A stretch of 64,000 nucleotides of DNA from positions 126,618,226 to 126,682,225 of the forward strand of contig NC_088780.1 in the NCBI RefSeq assembly GCF_958450345.1, read 5' to 3'. The notes under the pieces were generated by a model. It was not told where the DNA came from and ran no database searches. It was given only the letters and a program-made list of their open reading frames with translations. Origin of the DNA: Calliphora vicina. Taxonomy: Eukaryota > Arthropoda > Insecta > Diptera > Calliphoridae. Position numbers and translations under genes: made by a program. This document shows positions 47,285-59,265 of the stretch, in pieces (the stretch's first letter is position 1; every line of letters starts with the position of its first letter).

Positions 47285-47645
47285 GCAGTTTCAAAATTGT
47301 AACAACTCTTTATTCATTTTAAATTAACACAACAATTTAAATAGTCACTATATTTTAAGACAAACACTTTAAAAATGCACTTTGTAATTTACAAGAATAT
47401 ACCATTTAAGCTTTTAAGACTAACCCCATTTACATTGTAAGATTTTGATTCAAATTTATACTACAACAGTTTAAATAGTCTCTCTGTGATTTTATACACA
47501 TACACATTTATAATTCATAATAATACACACACTTAACTTACACTTTATAATGTACAAGAATGCACTATGATAAACTAACTGCTACAAACGCTGCCACTAC
47601 TTGTACACAGCGCCATTTTCCTTCCAGTAGCTTCATGAATTATCT
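47285..47645 (+). repeat. Decayed relative of the middle of 5029-5660
   Basis: It shares 'attgtaacaactctttatt', 'aatttaaatagtcact', 'gataaactaactgctacaaa' and 'cgctgccacta' with 5170-5430, without the long inverted-repeat arms. It may be a fragment of the retroelement or transposon body from which that element was derived. Confidence 0.5.
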
Positions 47646-48782
47646 TAACGGACATAACCATAATGTTCTATTTCTAGAGATTTTGGCAGCTTCAATATTA
47701 ATGTTATCAGCTTTAACATTTAGTATTATTCTAATAATTGCTTGATATCAATATTGTTGATAACTAGGAGCTTCTACTGATGAATATGTTTATAAGCATG
47801 ATGAATATTGCAAGCAGTCATTACAGACCGTTCAAATTGATAGTGCGATATTTAAAAAAACTGCAAATAAAGTATTTCTCTTGCTATAGATTCAAAATAA
47901 CTTATTAAACCAACACCGATGAATAATTTTTACATAGCAGCTAATATATTGATTTCTGAGAGAGATGTTGTAGATCATCAAATAATTAATGTAAATCCAT
48001 CTTAAAAATATAAAAATAGATACATGATGCCTCAGATAAATATTATATAAATGTCGCTTCATGCTAATAAATATTAGTAATGGGAAACGATTTCTAGTTG
48101 TTCTTTTATCTGTTCTGTATCGCCTTATCGAAAAAATAAAGCCACTACTGAATTTCATAGCTTGGTAAATGATATGTGGTTTCTCAATTCCCTGAGGTCA
48201 AATATTTTATTTTGTATTCTGTATCATTAAACTTAAAGCTGCTGTCATTTTCAAACCTAAGGGCCGTTAATAATAAAAAATTAGCCTAAATTTAACACTA
48301 AACTCAAACATTTAGTAAAAACTCATTACTTTTCAGTTAAATTTAACCAAACAAATTATTGCGTTTAAGCCCTTAACTGGAAGAAATCACGATATTTATT
48401 CAGTCGCCAACTAATAGTTAAATTATTTTTTATTGTTCCCAAAAATGTTTAACTTTCGGTTAAACATTTTAGTTTAAATTAATGGGAAATTATTTAACTT
48501 TACAGTTAAATTAACTTAACAGAACTTCGTGGCAAGGGAACAAATATGCTATAATGGTATAATTTAGCTGGATAAAGATTTGTCCTATCACTGAAATAGA
48601 GCTGTTAGTAATACGATACCACTTTAACATTAGAAATATGATGAAGATTAATAAAAGTAAAAGTAAAGAGAATGAATGAAATACGGCTAAGAATAGCTAA
48701 GAGTAGAAGCTTCTAATATGATAAAAGTTTAAGGTCTAAACAACAAGGCACTACAAGATTAATATCCTGATGGTAGTCACTA

Positions 48783-49256
48783 CACGCAGAGAAAAAAATA
48801 TAATTGGGTATGATTACTGTAACCATTTAAATAGTGTTACAAGTTTTTTAACAATATTATATTCACAGTAACTAATTACATGATTGTGGTAACCATAATA
48901 TGGTTAATTTATAAATCACATGATTGTATCAACCATATATATGGTTACAGTAAACAAATATATGTTTGTGGCAACCATATTTATGATGAATAATTTTATC
49001 ATAATATGTTGTTCTCAGATTATGATAGAGCAACATAATATGATAAGTCCTTCATCATATGAATGGTTGTCACAAACATATATTTGTTTACTGCAACCAT
49101 ATATATGGTTGATGCAATCATGTGAATCGTAAATTAACCATATTATGGTTACCACAATCATGTAAATGGTTACTGTGACTATAATATAGTTAAAAAACTT
49201 GTAACAATATTGAAATGGTTATAGTAACCACCCCAACTATATTTTTTCTCTGCGTG
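48783..49256. mobile_element. 474-bp nearly complete palindrome, TA-flanked
   Basis: The left arm from CACGCAGAGAAAAAAATATA and the right arm (complement CACGCAGAGAAAAAATATAG) pair over almost their entire length, about 235 bp each with few mismatches, meeting near 49018. TA flanks both ends (48781-48782 and 49257-49258). Each arm contains repeated 'ggtaaccataatatggtta' and 'aaccatatatatggtt' self-complementary modules. The ends resemble those of the 585-815 family (CACCCAGAGAAAAA). It is non-coding. Confidence 0.9.
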
Positions 49257-51074
49257 TAGTTACATACATATAAATACTTACATGAACAATGCTCTAAAAA
49301 GTATTTTCTATTAAAGACAAAAATAAACACATTCCTTTAATAAGCAGCACAGTAGGCATACCTTTTCCCCTTAATGAATAAGCATTGACTTATGTAACTC
49401 TCTTTCTTTTGGCCAATAGCATTTTTCTACATTTACAATTTGTCAATTATCTAGCATTTTGCCACTCAAATGCTATAAAGTCAAATTTCATTTTTATGAA
49501 TCTCCTCCTGAATGGTCTGAATTTGATGTGGCTTGGCATTTTGGTTATAAAACCAAAAATGAGCCTTCAATAATTTAATTTTTAGCAAAATGCATATTGC
49601 ATGGATGTCAATACGTTATTGTGGGCATCTTTATAAATGCATGGAAGAAATCAATAAATAAATGTACTTTATTTGTCTGAGAAAATACGTATGTAGCTAT
49701 ATATCGTCATCTGAAATGCAAAAGGGTGTAACAGCTAAAAATTTCAAAATTCACAAATTTTAAAAAATAACAACTTTATTAAAGAAAGAAAATCGTATTT
49801 TTAACCACCACACTGTTCATTTTATTACGTTTTTTGTCTCTCCTGAAAATGTAAAAAAGTGTCGAGAGGCTCTTTTGCATTTTATGTGACGATATGCACG
49901 TTTAAAGTGAAATAAATTTTTCTGCATGTAACTGCAATTGTGTAACGTGGCATCATGGTATCAATGAAAATGGCAAAAAAGAAGGAGAAAAAAAGGTTAT
50001 ATGTCTGTGAGTGTAGCAGCAAAATATCAATAACCTTAATGTGGTCAAACAAAGAAAAACCCTTTAAAGTTTTCTTCTTACTTTTTATTTATTTTTTTTT
50101 TATTCCACCAACCAGATGTCTAGTTTTTACATAAGTAAACTAGCATGTCTGTCTGTATGTCAGTGTGTGTTTATATGTACTCGTATCTGGAAAGTTTTAA
50201 ATAAATATTTGATAAGTTCTTCTTGTGCTCTAGAATGTAACACTATTTCGATGGGTATTTTTTTTTTTAACATTTGCTAACAAATATGTGTACACAGTTA
50301 CAGATTGCACATGTGTACATACTTCTAAATATAAATATTGAACTAGTCTAATATTGAACAAAAAAATACTTGTAACATTAGAGAAATTTATATACACAGA
50401 GATACAAATAAATATGTATATGTACATATGTACATATGTATACAAGTATGGTGTTAGAATAAAAAAAACTACTATAAGTAAAAATGTTTGTATATTATTT
50501 GTATATGGGCAAAAACACATTCATTTAAAATCTATGAAACTGAACTTTATTGTTCAGTATTTCTTAGTTGTTTATAATTTTTACAAAATAGCAACTAATT
50601 CAAAGAGCTAAATTTCAGAATCCAAGTTCTATTATCTTAATTAGGATGCTATAACCTAAAGTCGAAAAATATTAAAAAAAATAATCGAGAGTTATTTTTA
50701 ATTTTTTTACCGAACATTTTTATGCAAAAATTGGCGAATCGAGAGAGGCGTTATGTTTTCCTTTACCTTCTTACACTAAACCAAATAGTTTTCCTTTATA
50801 ATCCGTCATATTTAAATAAAAAAAAATTTTGGATGATTTTATAATAAATAAAATTTCATATCGTACGTGACATGACGTACGTGACATATTTATTTCTTAT
50901 AGTAAAACAATTTACATATGGGCAAATTCACGAGAATGACTACCTCGACTGAAAACCCAAAAACCCTCGAAACTTTTTTTCAAGATGATTGGAATAGGAG
51001 AAAACACTAAAATATTACTATGTGTAAGTATTTAGAGCAATATTGGCAATATTATAAGAAAAATAATCTGTCAC

Positions 51075-52307
51075 CAGTGTTGCCAGTTTAGCCTTTTTGA
51101 GGCTAAATTTAGCCTTTTTATTTACTCTTTAGCCTCGAAATTTTGGTTTTAGCTTCGTGGCTTTTTTCTAGCCTTTTCTTAATTTCAAAATAGCCTTTTT
51201 TGAAATTAAAAAAGGCTAAAAATTTCGAGACTAAAGAGTAAATAAAAAGGCTAAATTTATATTTGTGAACCATTTTCATTTTAATTCATTACTGATTTTC
51301 ATTTAGCTTTTCAACATACTCAAGAATTGTGCAGTATTAAAAGAACAAATAACAATTGCCAATATCAAGTGGTTCAAAATGAAATAGAGTATTTTATATC
51401 TGAAAGCTTAAATGTCTAGCAAATTCTCTTTCAAGACAAAATTGTTATTACACATTACATTCATCATTATATAATGGACAAGAGCCCCACAAACTCTTGA
51501 GGGCTTACTCGATGGCGATCAATAGCCGTTAAACGTCTTGTGGATCTATGCTTAAAACCCATTTTGTTTTAATTTCGTCAAACCAGCAATTCTAAAAAGC
51601 CAAACTTTTAAGTAATTAATACACTGATTATAATTTGACGTACCATCTTTTTTTAAAACCAGTATTGCACAAAGTACAAAAAGTAAATAAATCATTTGCT
51701 GTTTTCTGATTTAAAATTCAAGGAATTTGATCCATTATCGTCGCCAATTGAAAATTGTTCAATGTTTTTGACACATTTTTCATACTAGTTTGATGAATGA
51801 GAGATAAAATAAAGAACGTTTTAATTAGTGAAGATTATGACAAAAATAATACGACAAATTAAACTAATTGAGCAATTGCGACAAAGATTACCATATGAAA
51901 ACTCTACGCAAAATCAATTTTTTTCCCGTTGATAATAAAGTAGTAAAACCAAAAAAAATATATTATGTCATATTGATAGTGAAAAATTAAAGTGCTAATA
52001 AAATTACGAAGCTTAAGGCTCAGGGGCAGAATATATTAAACTACAAATGGACAAATATAGAACCAACAATGTCCATTTTCTGACATGGTTAATCTAGTAT
52101 TTAACTTTTTAGTACTTCCTTTAAGTAAAGCAGATGAATTTAACGAACATATTTTCTAATTTTTTATTTAAAAATAAATATAAACCAAAATTCTTAATTT
52201 ATAATATTTTAGCTTTTTTTGGCTTTTTTTCTAAAGCGGTTTAGCTTTTTCTGGCCTTTTTTTGAAGCCAATATAGCTTCTTTTTTCGCCAGCTCCTGGC
52301 AACACTG
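51075..52307. mobile_element. hAT-type element, 1233 bp, perfect 8-bp duplication
   Basis: The ends CAGTGTTGCCAG and (complement) CAGTGTTGCCAGGAGCTGGC are flanked by exact TCTGTCAC repeats (51067-51074 and 52308-52315). A hairpin at about 51085-51255 is built of 'ttagcctttttatttactct' arms, and further 'agcctttt' repeats lie near the right end. No hAT transposase motif was found on either strand, so it is non-autonomous or very decayed. Confidence 0.92.
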
Positions 52308-52340
52308 TCTGTCACGTACGATATTAAGTTTTATTTATTA

Positions 52341-53001
52341 CTAGCTAAAACCCGGTGTGCTTCGCTACCCGTACCGTAAAGATTTACAATATATTTAGTC
52401 TATCTAAAATTAGTTTCTGTTCATGTGAAAATCATGGATTTTCTAGATTTAGTCCGCAAACTTGCAAACACTGACGTTGGCCTTTATCAATTGTCATTGC
52501 AAATACTAAGCAAATAGGAAACTGTAATCGAATAAAATCAAATGGCATTTCCGAAGTTATAATTCCCAGTTATAAAGGTCGCTCCGATTAGATTGTTCAT
52601 TAATTGCCTTACTGTAAGTCGAGTGCCATTACAAATACGCAAACAATCATACAAACAAACAAACACACATTGACTTTTATATATACGCCCTCTGTGGCTA
52701 CTACTCCCATTTTTGCCGCAAATATTTAAACAAACAGTGGAATTGCTCATGCAAAATTTGAGAACTATAGCTATTATAGTTTCCTAAATATTTGATTTTA
52801 AAAATTAACTTTGTATGGGAGGTACCACGCCCACTTAAAATTTCAAAACAAAAAGTAGCCTATAGCTCCTTCCAGACATACATAAATATACTGTAAAAAT
52901 TTCAAGCAAATCGGTTCAGCCGTTTAGCCGTCTATTGATCCCAAACTAAAAATAATAAACATACATACATACAGACACACATTCACTTTTATATATATAG
53001 A
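52341..53001. mobile_element. CTAG...TATATATATAGA insertion, long form (661 bp)
   Basis: It starts CTAGCTAAAACCCGGTGTGC + ttcgctacccgtaccg and ends in 'cttttatatatatagata'. Near the end it contains 'caagcaaatcggttcagccg' + 'tttagccgtctattgatcc'. It sits at the same position ('ttatttatta' / 'taaaat') as the 265-bp form in copy 1. The end structure is typical of RTE-like or SINE-like insect repeats. Several short frames exist but none resembles a reverse transcriptase. Confidence 0.6.
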
Positions 53002-53842
53002 TAAAATAGAACAAAAGATACTTTTTCGAATTTTTTTACCAATTGATTTTTTGGTATTTTTATAATATTTGGGTTGAAATCTTCTAGAAAAAATCAATTT
53101 CCCAAAATTTTTAAATTTTCAAAAAAGTACCTTTTGTACCTTTAGTAAGAGTAGCTTTTTTGACTTTTTTAAAATGAAAAATTTTAGGTTAGAATTGCTG
53201 GAATTCCTCAACAAAGATAGAAAGAGCTTAATGAATGAATCTTTATTTTTTCCTGATAGAAATAATATTGATGTTCTAAGAAAAGAAAAAGAAATGATCA
53301 AATTTTAAGAAAATTAAGTTTTTGCCCATATTTACATAAGTGATTTATATGCAGTTGGTGGTGAAAAACCACAACCTATGCGGTAAAGTAACTGTGCACA
53401 AAAGTCCTGTTTCTATGCATTTAAACTGTAACCCATGCTCACACTTGCTCTAACTATATGTATGTATGTATACTTATATTGTCAGTTGCAAACACAGACA
53501 ATGCACGTTTTTATGCCAAACAATTTTTCAATTAAGGTAAACTTATTTCTTTTTATTCTATTTCTGGAATACCGTATTTTTTTTTTGAGGTTAGTGTGGT
53601 GAGTTGTAATTCCGGGCGAGATGACCTGTGGCACATGCACCAGATAGATGATAAAAAAATAAAATAATATTTCAATAAAATCAAAATAAATTTGTATTTA
53701 AATAAAACACAGAATAGTTAAAACCACATATAACAAATGGCAAGTCCATAAAGTGGCTATTTATTTTTCATTGAATTTAAGAAAAGGCAACCACACCTCC
53801 CATATATAATTTACTCCATATTCTTACATTTATTTGAAGCAG

Positions 53843-53889
53843 TGAAGTTTATTAAAGCAAATGAGAGTTAGATGCTTTAATAAACTTCA
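53843..53889. other. Short perfect hairpin
   Basis: TGAAGTTTATTAAAGCA (53843-53859) and its exact complement TGCTTTAATAAACTTCA (53873-53889) surround a 13-base loop. The stem is 17 bp. It could be the core of a small element or a chance structure. No longer flanking stem was seen, so a microRNA is not supported. Confidence 0.6.
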
Positions 53890-54489
53890 TAAATGAGCTT
53901 CAATACGTGTGGTACCTAATTTCTCTGCTTTTGGATTAATCCTGCTGCTGCAAACGTTTTGAAATTTCTGCTTCAGTGTCTCCCAATAATTTTACAAGCT
54001 CTTGCAGATTTATTGAGCAAAAAATGGGGCAAGGCTGGAAGATTTTGCATTAGGTACAGGAATAATCAAAGATCTTATTTTGAAAATATGGTAAATATAG
54101 AAATTGATATTTTTTTTATTTTCCATCCAAGTAGAGAAATATTGATAATAGGGCTGGTTTCGATTTACCTGGACAAACACTAAGCAAAAAGTACACATTT
54201 TATTCATGCGCCACTTTGCGACGTATATACCAAGTTGGACGCTCAATGGGCCAAAATCCGGAAAAATATTTTTTAACACGAATTTTTTTTTTCAACCAAA
54301 GAAAATTTGTATGTCATAAAATTTGTTTCACTATTTTAATTAAAATAAAATAAAATTCATTTTGAAAAAAAAAAAATTATTTTAACCTTTATGTCAACAG
54401 CATAACTGCTTTACGCACGTCAACAGCAACATACCTGGGTATGTTCATACGTATTGTATGGTGAATGGCATGCGGTTAGCAAAAAAATG

Positions 54490-54770
54490 CTAATAAGTTT
54501 TTAATGAAATTTTACAATTATATAGACTTTTCTATTAGATATAAAAAAACAGATATTGAAATTTATAATCAGGTAATTCCCAAAAAAGTTTTGAAAAATC
54601 CCAAAAATGGGATTTTTAGTTTTTTTGCTATAATATCCACACCAGGAGCGGGGTTATCGGAACCCTTTACAAGATAATTAAGAACATATTTGGCCATATA
54701 AAATAGGTTACTTTATTTTGATGTCGACTACGCGATTTGAGAATTTTTGCCTTTAAGTTGAATTTTATAT
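54490..54770 (+). repeat. Dispersed repeat shared with 61915-62215
   Basis: Blocks 'tttttaatgaaattt', 'gaaaaatcccaaaaatgg', 'gctataatatccacaccagg' and 'gcgatttgagaatttttgcc' occur in the same order in both places. A reverse copy of the 'tatacccttcacc' repeat begins immediately after it, at about 54774 (acaagtaagagtgctatatt). Confidence 0.7.
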
Positions 54771-56532
54771 AAACAAGTAAGAGTGCTATATTCGGCTGTG
54801 CCGAATCTAATATACCCTTCACCAAATTATATTTCAAAATTTTAAATATTTTAAGGTAAACAAAATTAAATTTCTTTTCCAGTTGTTTTTTTTTCATTTT
54901 TTGGAAAAAAATTTTTTTCGATTGTTATTTAAATTTTTTTTTTTTTAAATTTAAAATTTTTATTTTTTTAAATTTTAAAATTTTTTTTTTGTGAAAAAAA
55001 AATTCGGCTTAAAATTTTTTTCCGATTTTGACCCATTGTAGGTCCAACTTACTATGGTCTTATATACTTCGTTGCAAATGTCTTTGAAATATCTATCATT
55101 AGATATCCATATTGTCTATATTAATGTCTTAGTAATCCAGATATAGGTCAAAAATAGGTCAAAAATCGAGGTTGTCATGGTTTTTTCCTCATATCTCAGG
55201 CATTTGTGGACCGATTTTGCTGATGTTAAATAGAAAACTTCTCGAAAGCATGTCTGACAGAATTATTGAAGATTTGGATCCCGAAGATATCTGGGGTCTT
55301 CAGAAAATAAACGTTAACCGATTTTGCTAAATTTGTCAATATATGTTACAATCGAAGCTTTTGGAAGAGACATTTCTTCTAAGACTTTAAGAATGTTTTA
55401 CGAGCGTTTTTTGCAAAATTTTGGCCATCCCAGTTCTTATTCATATTTTTCTCCTTCAATTTAGTTTACTTTTTTAGCTCTCTATTTATTTTGCTTAATT
55501 TTTTAAGCAATTTAATATTTTCTCTTGGCACAGAAAGAAAAAGCTAAGTCTTTATTTACTTTTTTTCACGTCTTTTTTAGCTATAAGGCATGCTATAATT
55601 CTCCCGGTCATTACACACATAAAAAACTCCAACAAAAACAACCAAAAAAAAAACAGTGCAATAGTGTAAAAAAACGGAAGCACTTTTTCTCTCATATATA
55701 AAATAAATAGAAAAAATATCTTGTGGTTTACAATTTTTACAACATTCAACATCCGCTGCTTCAATGCTGCGAAAAATTTTAAAGGACCACAAAAAAAACA
55801 AAAATCCGAAAGAAAATATAAAACTAGTGAAGATGAAAAGCAGGTGCTGCACTCACTATTTGTAAGACTTGGAAGGCAACAAAATACTGGCAACACATAC
55901 AAAGCTTTAGTTTTTTGATTGTAAAATTTTAACCAGAAAAAAATTCACTTTGCAGACAAAACACAAACAATATTTATGTTTATAAATGAAAAAGAAAAAA
56001 AATATATATAGAGATTTTTTTCTTAACAAATATTAAACCATTCATATTTTATTTTCCAACTAAACGACCCACAAGTAGCTTTATGTAATAAAATGGAATA
56101 GAATTTCCAGAATTATTCTAGGGAAACAAATAAATAAAATAAAATTGTAAAAAGCAGAGCAATTTTTTTTTTAAAAAAACATTAAACAGAGTTGTGTGTG
56201 GCTGCTTTATATATTTGTTGTTTTTTTTAATTTCGTTTTAAGCTCTTATGATAAAAATAGTAAATTATTTTAAATGATTTTTATTTTTTGGTTATTTTTA
56301 TAAAGCAATTCTTTTGAAGAGCGTTAGCGTTATTTCAGAATTGTTATATTTTTTTCTAAATTGCAAGTTGGTATTAAAAAAAAAAATGGCATTTAGTATA
56401 GGAAGTAAAGTAATTGAAAAGTAAAAATTTAATGTAGAACATATGGATTGTTTTTATGTTTTCAAATGAAAACTAAAAATATAGCTACAATAAAAAAATG
56501 TATAATCCGTACAGATTTATAAATCTATTAAA

Positions 56533-56670
56533 ACCTGCTGACACATTCAGGATAACTCAAACGTTATGACAAAAGTCAGCAGGTCAATACATTTTCTTGC
56601 TATAATGTTTCAATACTATTATTTGAGCTGTTTTCTACTTGAGCTCAATTATAGAAGTCAGCAGGGATCT
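56533..56670. repeat. Short 'cctgctgac' inverted repeat cluster
   Basis: 'acctgctgac' at 56534 is complemented by 'gtcagcagg' at 56575 and again at 56659. This could be the two ends of a very small inverted-repeat element of about 135 bp, but no target duplication was resolved. Confidence 0.35.
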
Positions 56671-58330
56671 GAATTTTCTAGCTTCGTATATAAACTGGAG
56701 TCCCAAAATTCACACAAGATTTGAAAATGCCAGCATTTGTGCAGTGAATTGATGCCAAACAAAAAAAGAAAATAGTTTCACAACTGACAGTTTAAAGTTA
56801 ATAAAAATGGAAAGAACAAATCATTTTCATTGTTGACCAATATATCGTCATATAAAATCAAAAAAGCCGTAAGTTACATTTTAAAAATTTTACAGGAGAA
56901 GCAAAAAACTTCTTAAAATGAAAAATAAACAAAATTTTTTCAAAACCTGTTTCAGGTTAAGGTGTTTTTTAATATAAAATTTATGTTTAAAGAAAAATTT
57001 CCAATTTTTCAATTATTTATAGAGATATGAAACTTACGCCTTTGAAGATTAGTTTTTTTCTGAAACCGAAAAAGGCGTAAGTCGCATTAAAAAAATGGTT
57101 ATAGGTAATTTTTTGGGAAATCAATTTTGCTGCTTGCATATCCATGCACAATAATTACCACAACCCAAACTTGGCATTTTCGACATCGTTTTCCTTTTCT
57201 TCTTCATGTGTCTAAGCAATTTCCACCTATGACTGTAATATTGATCCTGGGTTGTTTTTTTTTTTTGTTTCGTATGATACACATGTATCACACATATCAT
57301 TCTGTTTGAAATTAAAGTTTATTAGTGTATTGTCTTTGGTAATGGGATTCAAGTTTTTAATTATTCCAACAGTTGACATGAACATTTTCTGGCAAACTTG
57401 GATACGTGTTAGCTTTGAAATAATAACGTTTAGATATCAACCGCCGTAAAAATATTTTACGATTTCATGTTTTTTCAAAAACTTCCACTTGAAATGAAAA
57501 TTCCTTGGCGAAAATTTTCAGCAAAGTGGGAGCAATGACGCAATATTTAGACTGACATCTTAACTCCATTTTTCAAGAATCGGTCACTAAGACAGAATCA
57601 TTTGATTGGCAATAAATTCGGATGCAATTACGAATCTGTTTTCTGTGTGTAGCAATATGACACGTGAGACAGATGTCATGATTTCATGTTACTGAACAGC
57701 GGCAGCAAAAGACATGAAACTTATTCGAGTTTGCATAGCAATGCACAACAATTCGTTTGAGTAATCACAACACAGCAGAGCATGAAATATATGAGTAAGA
57801 TTCGAAAATTACTGTCAATTATAAAAAAAATAAGTAATATTTTAGATACTTAGATTAGAAAATATCGATCGGTATATTTTAAGGTGGGTTTTAGACTAAC
57901 AAATTTGGTCTTTAAAACACATCAGCACAAACGCATTATACCCTCCTCACTATGGTGATGTAGGGTAGAAATATTCAAGGACAATTTTTTCCGATTAGTT
58001 AGGAACACTATGCCTTATACAAAAATCAATTTGTTTCATTTCTTTTTATATTTTGCACATTATTACATTAAAGTTTAATTGCTAAACTTTATATCTATCA
58101 AATTTTAAATGTGCATTATTTCTTAACATCTGGACTAAAACTATTTACAAAATGCAATAACAAACCAGCAGACATTCACGATTTAATTTGCAATATTAAA
58201 ATAAAAAATCCGAAATTTACTTGTATAAAAATTATAATAAAAGAGAATATCTCCACTAAAGAAACTTGTTTTTAATTGCACTTCATATTAATTCTTTTTT
58301 CCCTTGTATCTCACCATTTTTTCATTATAG

Positions 58331-58411
58331 GTTTGGCGTCATCCCTGGCGCCGTTCGTACCACAAACGCAGAAAGGCTCAATGGGAAACTGATGCCAACT
58401 ATTGTTCCATG
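58331..58411 (+). CDS. FAM20C: FAM20C-like secretory kinase, internal exon c
   Basis: This is a small phase 0-0 exon of 27 codons: VWRHPWRRSYHKRRKAQWET followed by DANYCSM. The W-R-x-P-W-R-R-S-Y-x-x-x-K-x-x-x-W motif is diagnostic of FAM20 kinases and lies between the hinge and the catalytic loop. Acceptor TTCATTATAG precedes it and donor GTAAGT follows. It has no start or stop of its own and is too short to show up as an ORF, so it was found by reading for the family motif downstream of exon b. The order and spacing (exon b ends ..GRK, exon c starts VWRHPW) match the unbroken family sequence, so no exon is missing between them. Confidence 0.96.
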
Positions 58412-59152
58412 GTAAGTTTTTTAATATTAAATTTAGTTTGTTTTTTTATTTTTGCTTTATTCTATTTGTTTTCTCCTTAAAGCCGGGTGCTACATTTTCT
58501 TTTGAAATGTTTAGTCAGTCAGTTTTTTTTGAATTTGTCTGCTACGCCGGTGTTTTTAATACTATTTGAGATTTTCTATGAATTTTCTTAAGGTTTCCCA
58601 TTTTTTTAGTTTATTTTTTTTTAATTTTATTGCTATTTTCTTTAAGTTTTTGCTAATTTCCATTAATTTAAAAACAAATAAAAAGTTGGCAACAAATAGG
58701 GGTTGGGGTAGCAGTGAGGGAAATGCATGTAAAACAAACTGCGCTCGAGTATTAAAATTTAATATGCCACTTATAATGTTGCATAAAATGCAAGAAAAAA
58801 ATTATGTTAAATGAAAATTTGTTTTTCCAGCAATATGAGAAAGAAAAAATACAAAAAATACAGCATAAACTCAGCAAGAATGCAAAAAATAATTTGCATT
58901 CATAAAAACGCCATAAAAAATTTACACAAAATTATTATGGGTTTCACTACCTTTGGGATAAATTAAATTTAAATCAAACTTAATGGCTTTTTAAAATATC
59001 GTAATTAAAAAGTAAAGCATAAGAGGTTTACAGAGCTTTTTGTACTTGGATATAGATAAAAATGGATACAAAAACTGTAGAAAACTTCGAGATTTAATTA
59101 AAGTTTGTTACTGTTATTTAAATATTTTTTTTATATTTTTTTGTTAATGAAG
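58412..59152 (+). other. 741-bp intron between exons c and d
   Basis: This is a short phase 0 intron, donor GTAAGT to acceptor GAAG, preceded by a T-rich run at 59125-59145. I see no transposon signature in it, unlike the two long introns upstream. An 82-codon open frame at 58566-58814 is AT-rich chance sequence. Confidence 0.9.
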
Positions 59153-59265
59153 GTCCGTGATATCCCACCTTATGATGAAGGACGTCGTTTATTGGATTTG
59201 ATGGATATGTCTGTATTTGATTTCCTAACTGGCAACATGGATCGTCATCATTATGAAACATTTAA
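59153..59265 (+). CDS. FAM20C: FAM20C-like secretory kinase, catalytic-loop exon d
   Basis: This exon encodes 37 codons plus two bases: VRDIPPYDEGRRLLDLMDMS then VFDFLTGNMDRHHYETF(K). GNMDRHHYE is the catalytic loop, and the Asp of NMD corresponds to the catalytic Asp of FAM20C (human D458). Acceptor AATGAAG and donor AA|GTGAGT fit GT-AG rules. The final split codon would become Lys or Asn with the next exon. The metal-binding Asp loop (HLD-x-G in the family) and the C-lobe were not found in 59266-64000, so the gene continues beyond the window. All catalytic residues visible here are intact, so there is no sign of a pseudogene. Confidence 0.96.

Larger units (their letters stand above)
50730..53001. 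mobile_element. 'TGTCACGTACG' repeat, rearranged second copy with insertions
   Basis: The segment 50735-50912 is the complement of 10540-10985 but lacks the CTAG insertion (empty site at about 50843). It is followed head-to-head by a forward copy starting CATATGGGCAAATTCACGAG at 50915, which lacks the hAT of copy 1 but has its own hAT (51075-52307) and its own CTAG insertion (52341-53001). The motif 'gtcacgtacg' occurs at 52312, and its complement at 50866 and 50875. Confidence 0.75.
29195..58330 (+). other. 29.1-kb intron between exons b and c
   Basis: This phase 0 intron has donor GTAGGT and acceptor ATTATAG. It holds many nested repeats, listed separately. No recognisable feature was seen in 30350-32580, 34600-36370, 36620-37660, 37810-39460 (a locally GC-richer patch with 'gggtccac' and 'ggggcggggc' lies at 38400-38590), 40190-41970, 43450-43780, 44500-45260, 47650-48240, 49260-50730, 53010-53840, 53900-54490 and 55340-58320. 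These are AT-rich, with homopolymer runs and short (TATG)n/(ATAC)n tracts, for example near 41010-41060 and 50410-50460. Confidence 0.9.

Noticed and set aside
53843..53889. Perfect 17-bp hairpin considered as a microRNA precursor
   Set aside because: The stem is too short for a Drosha/Dicer substrate and no extended flanking pairing was seen.
55552..55902. 116-codon minus-strand open frame rich in Phe/Leu
   Set aside because: The composition reflects T-rich DNA, another frame on the same strand is also open, and there is no splice or start context and no family similarity.
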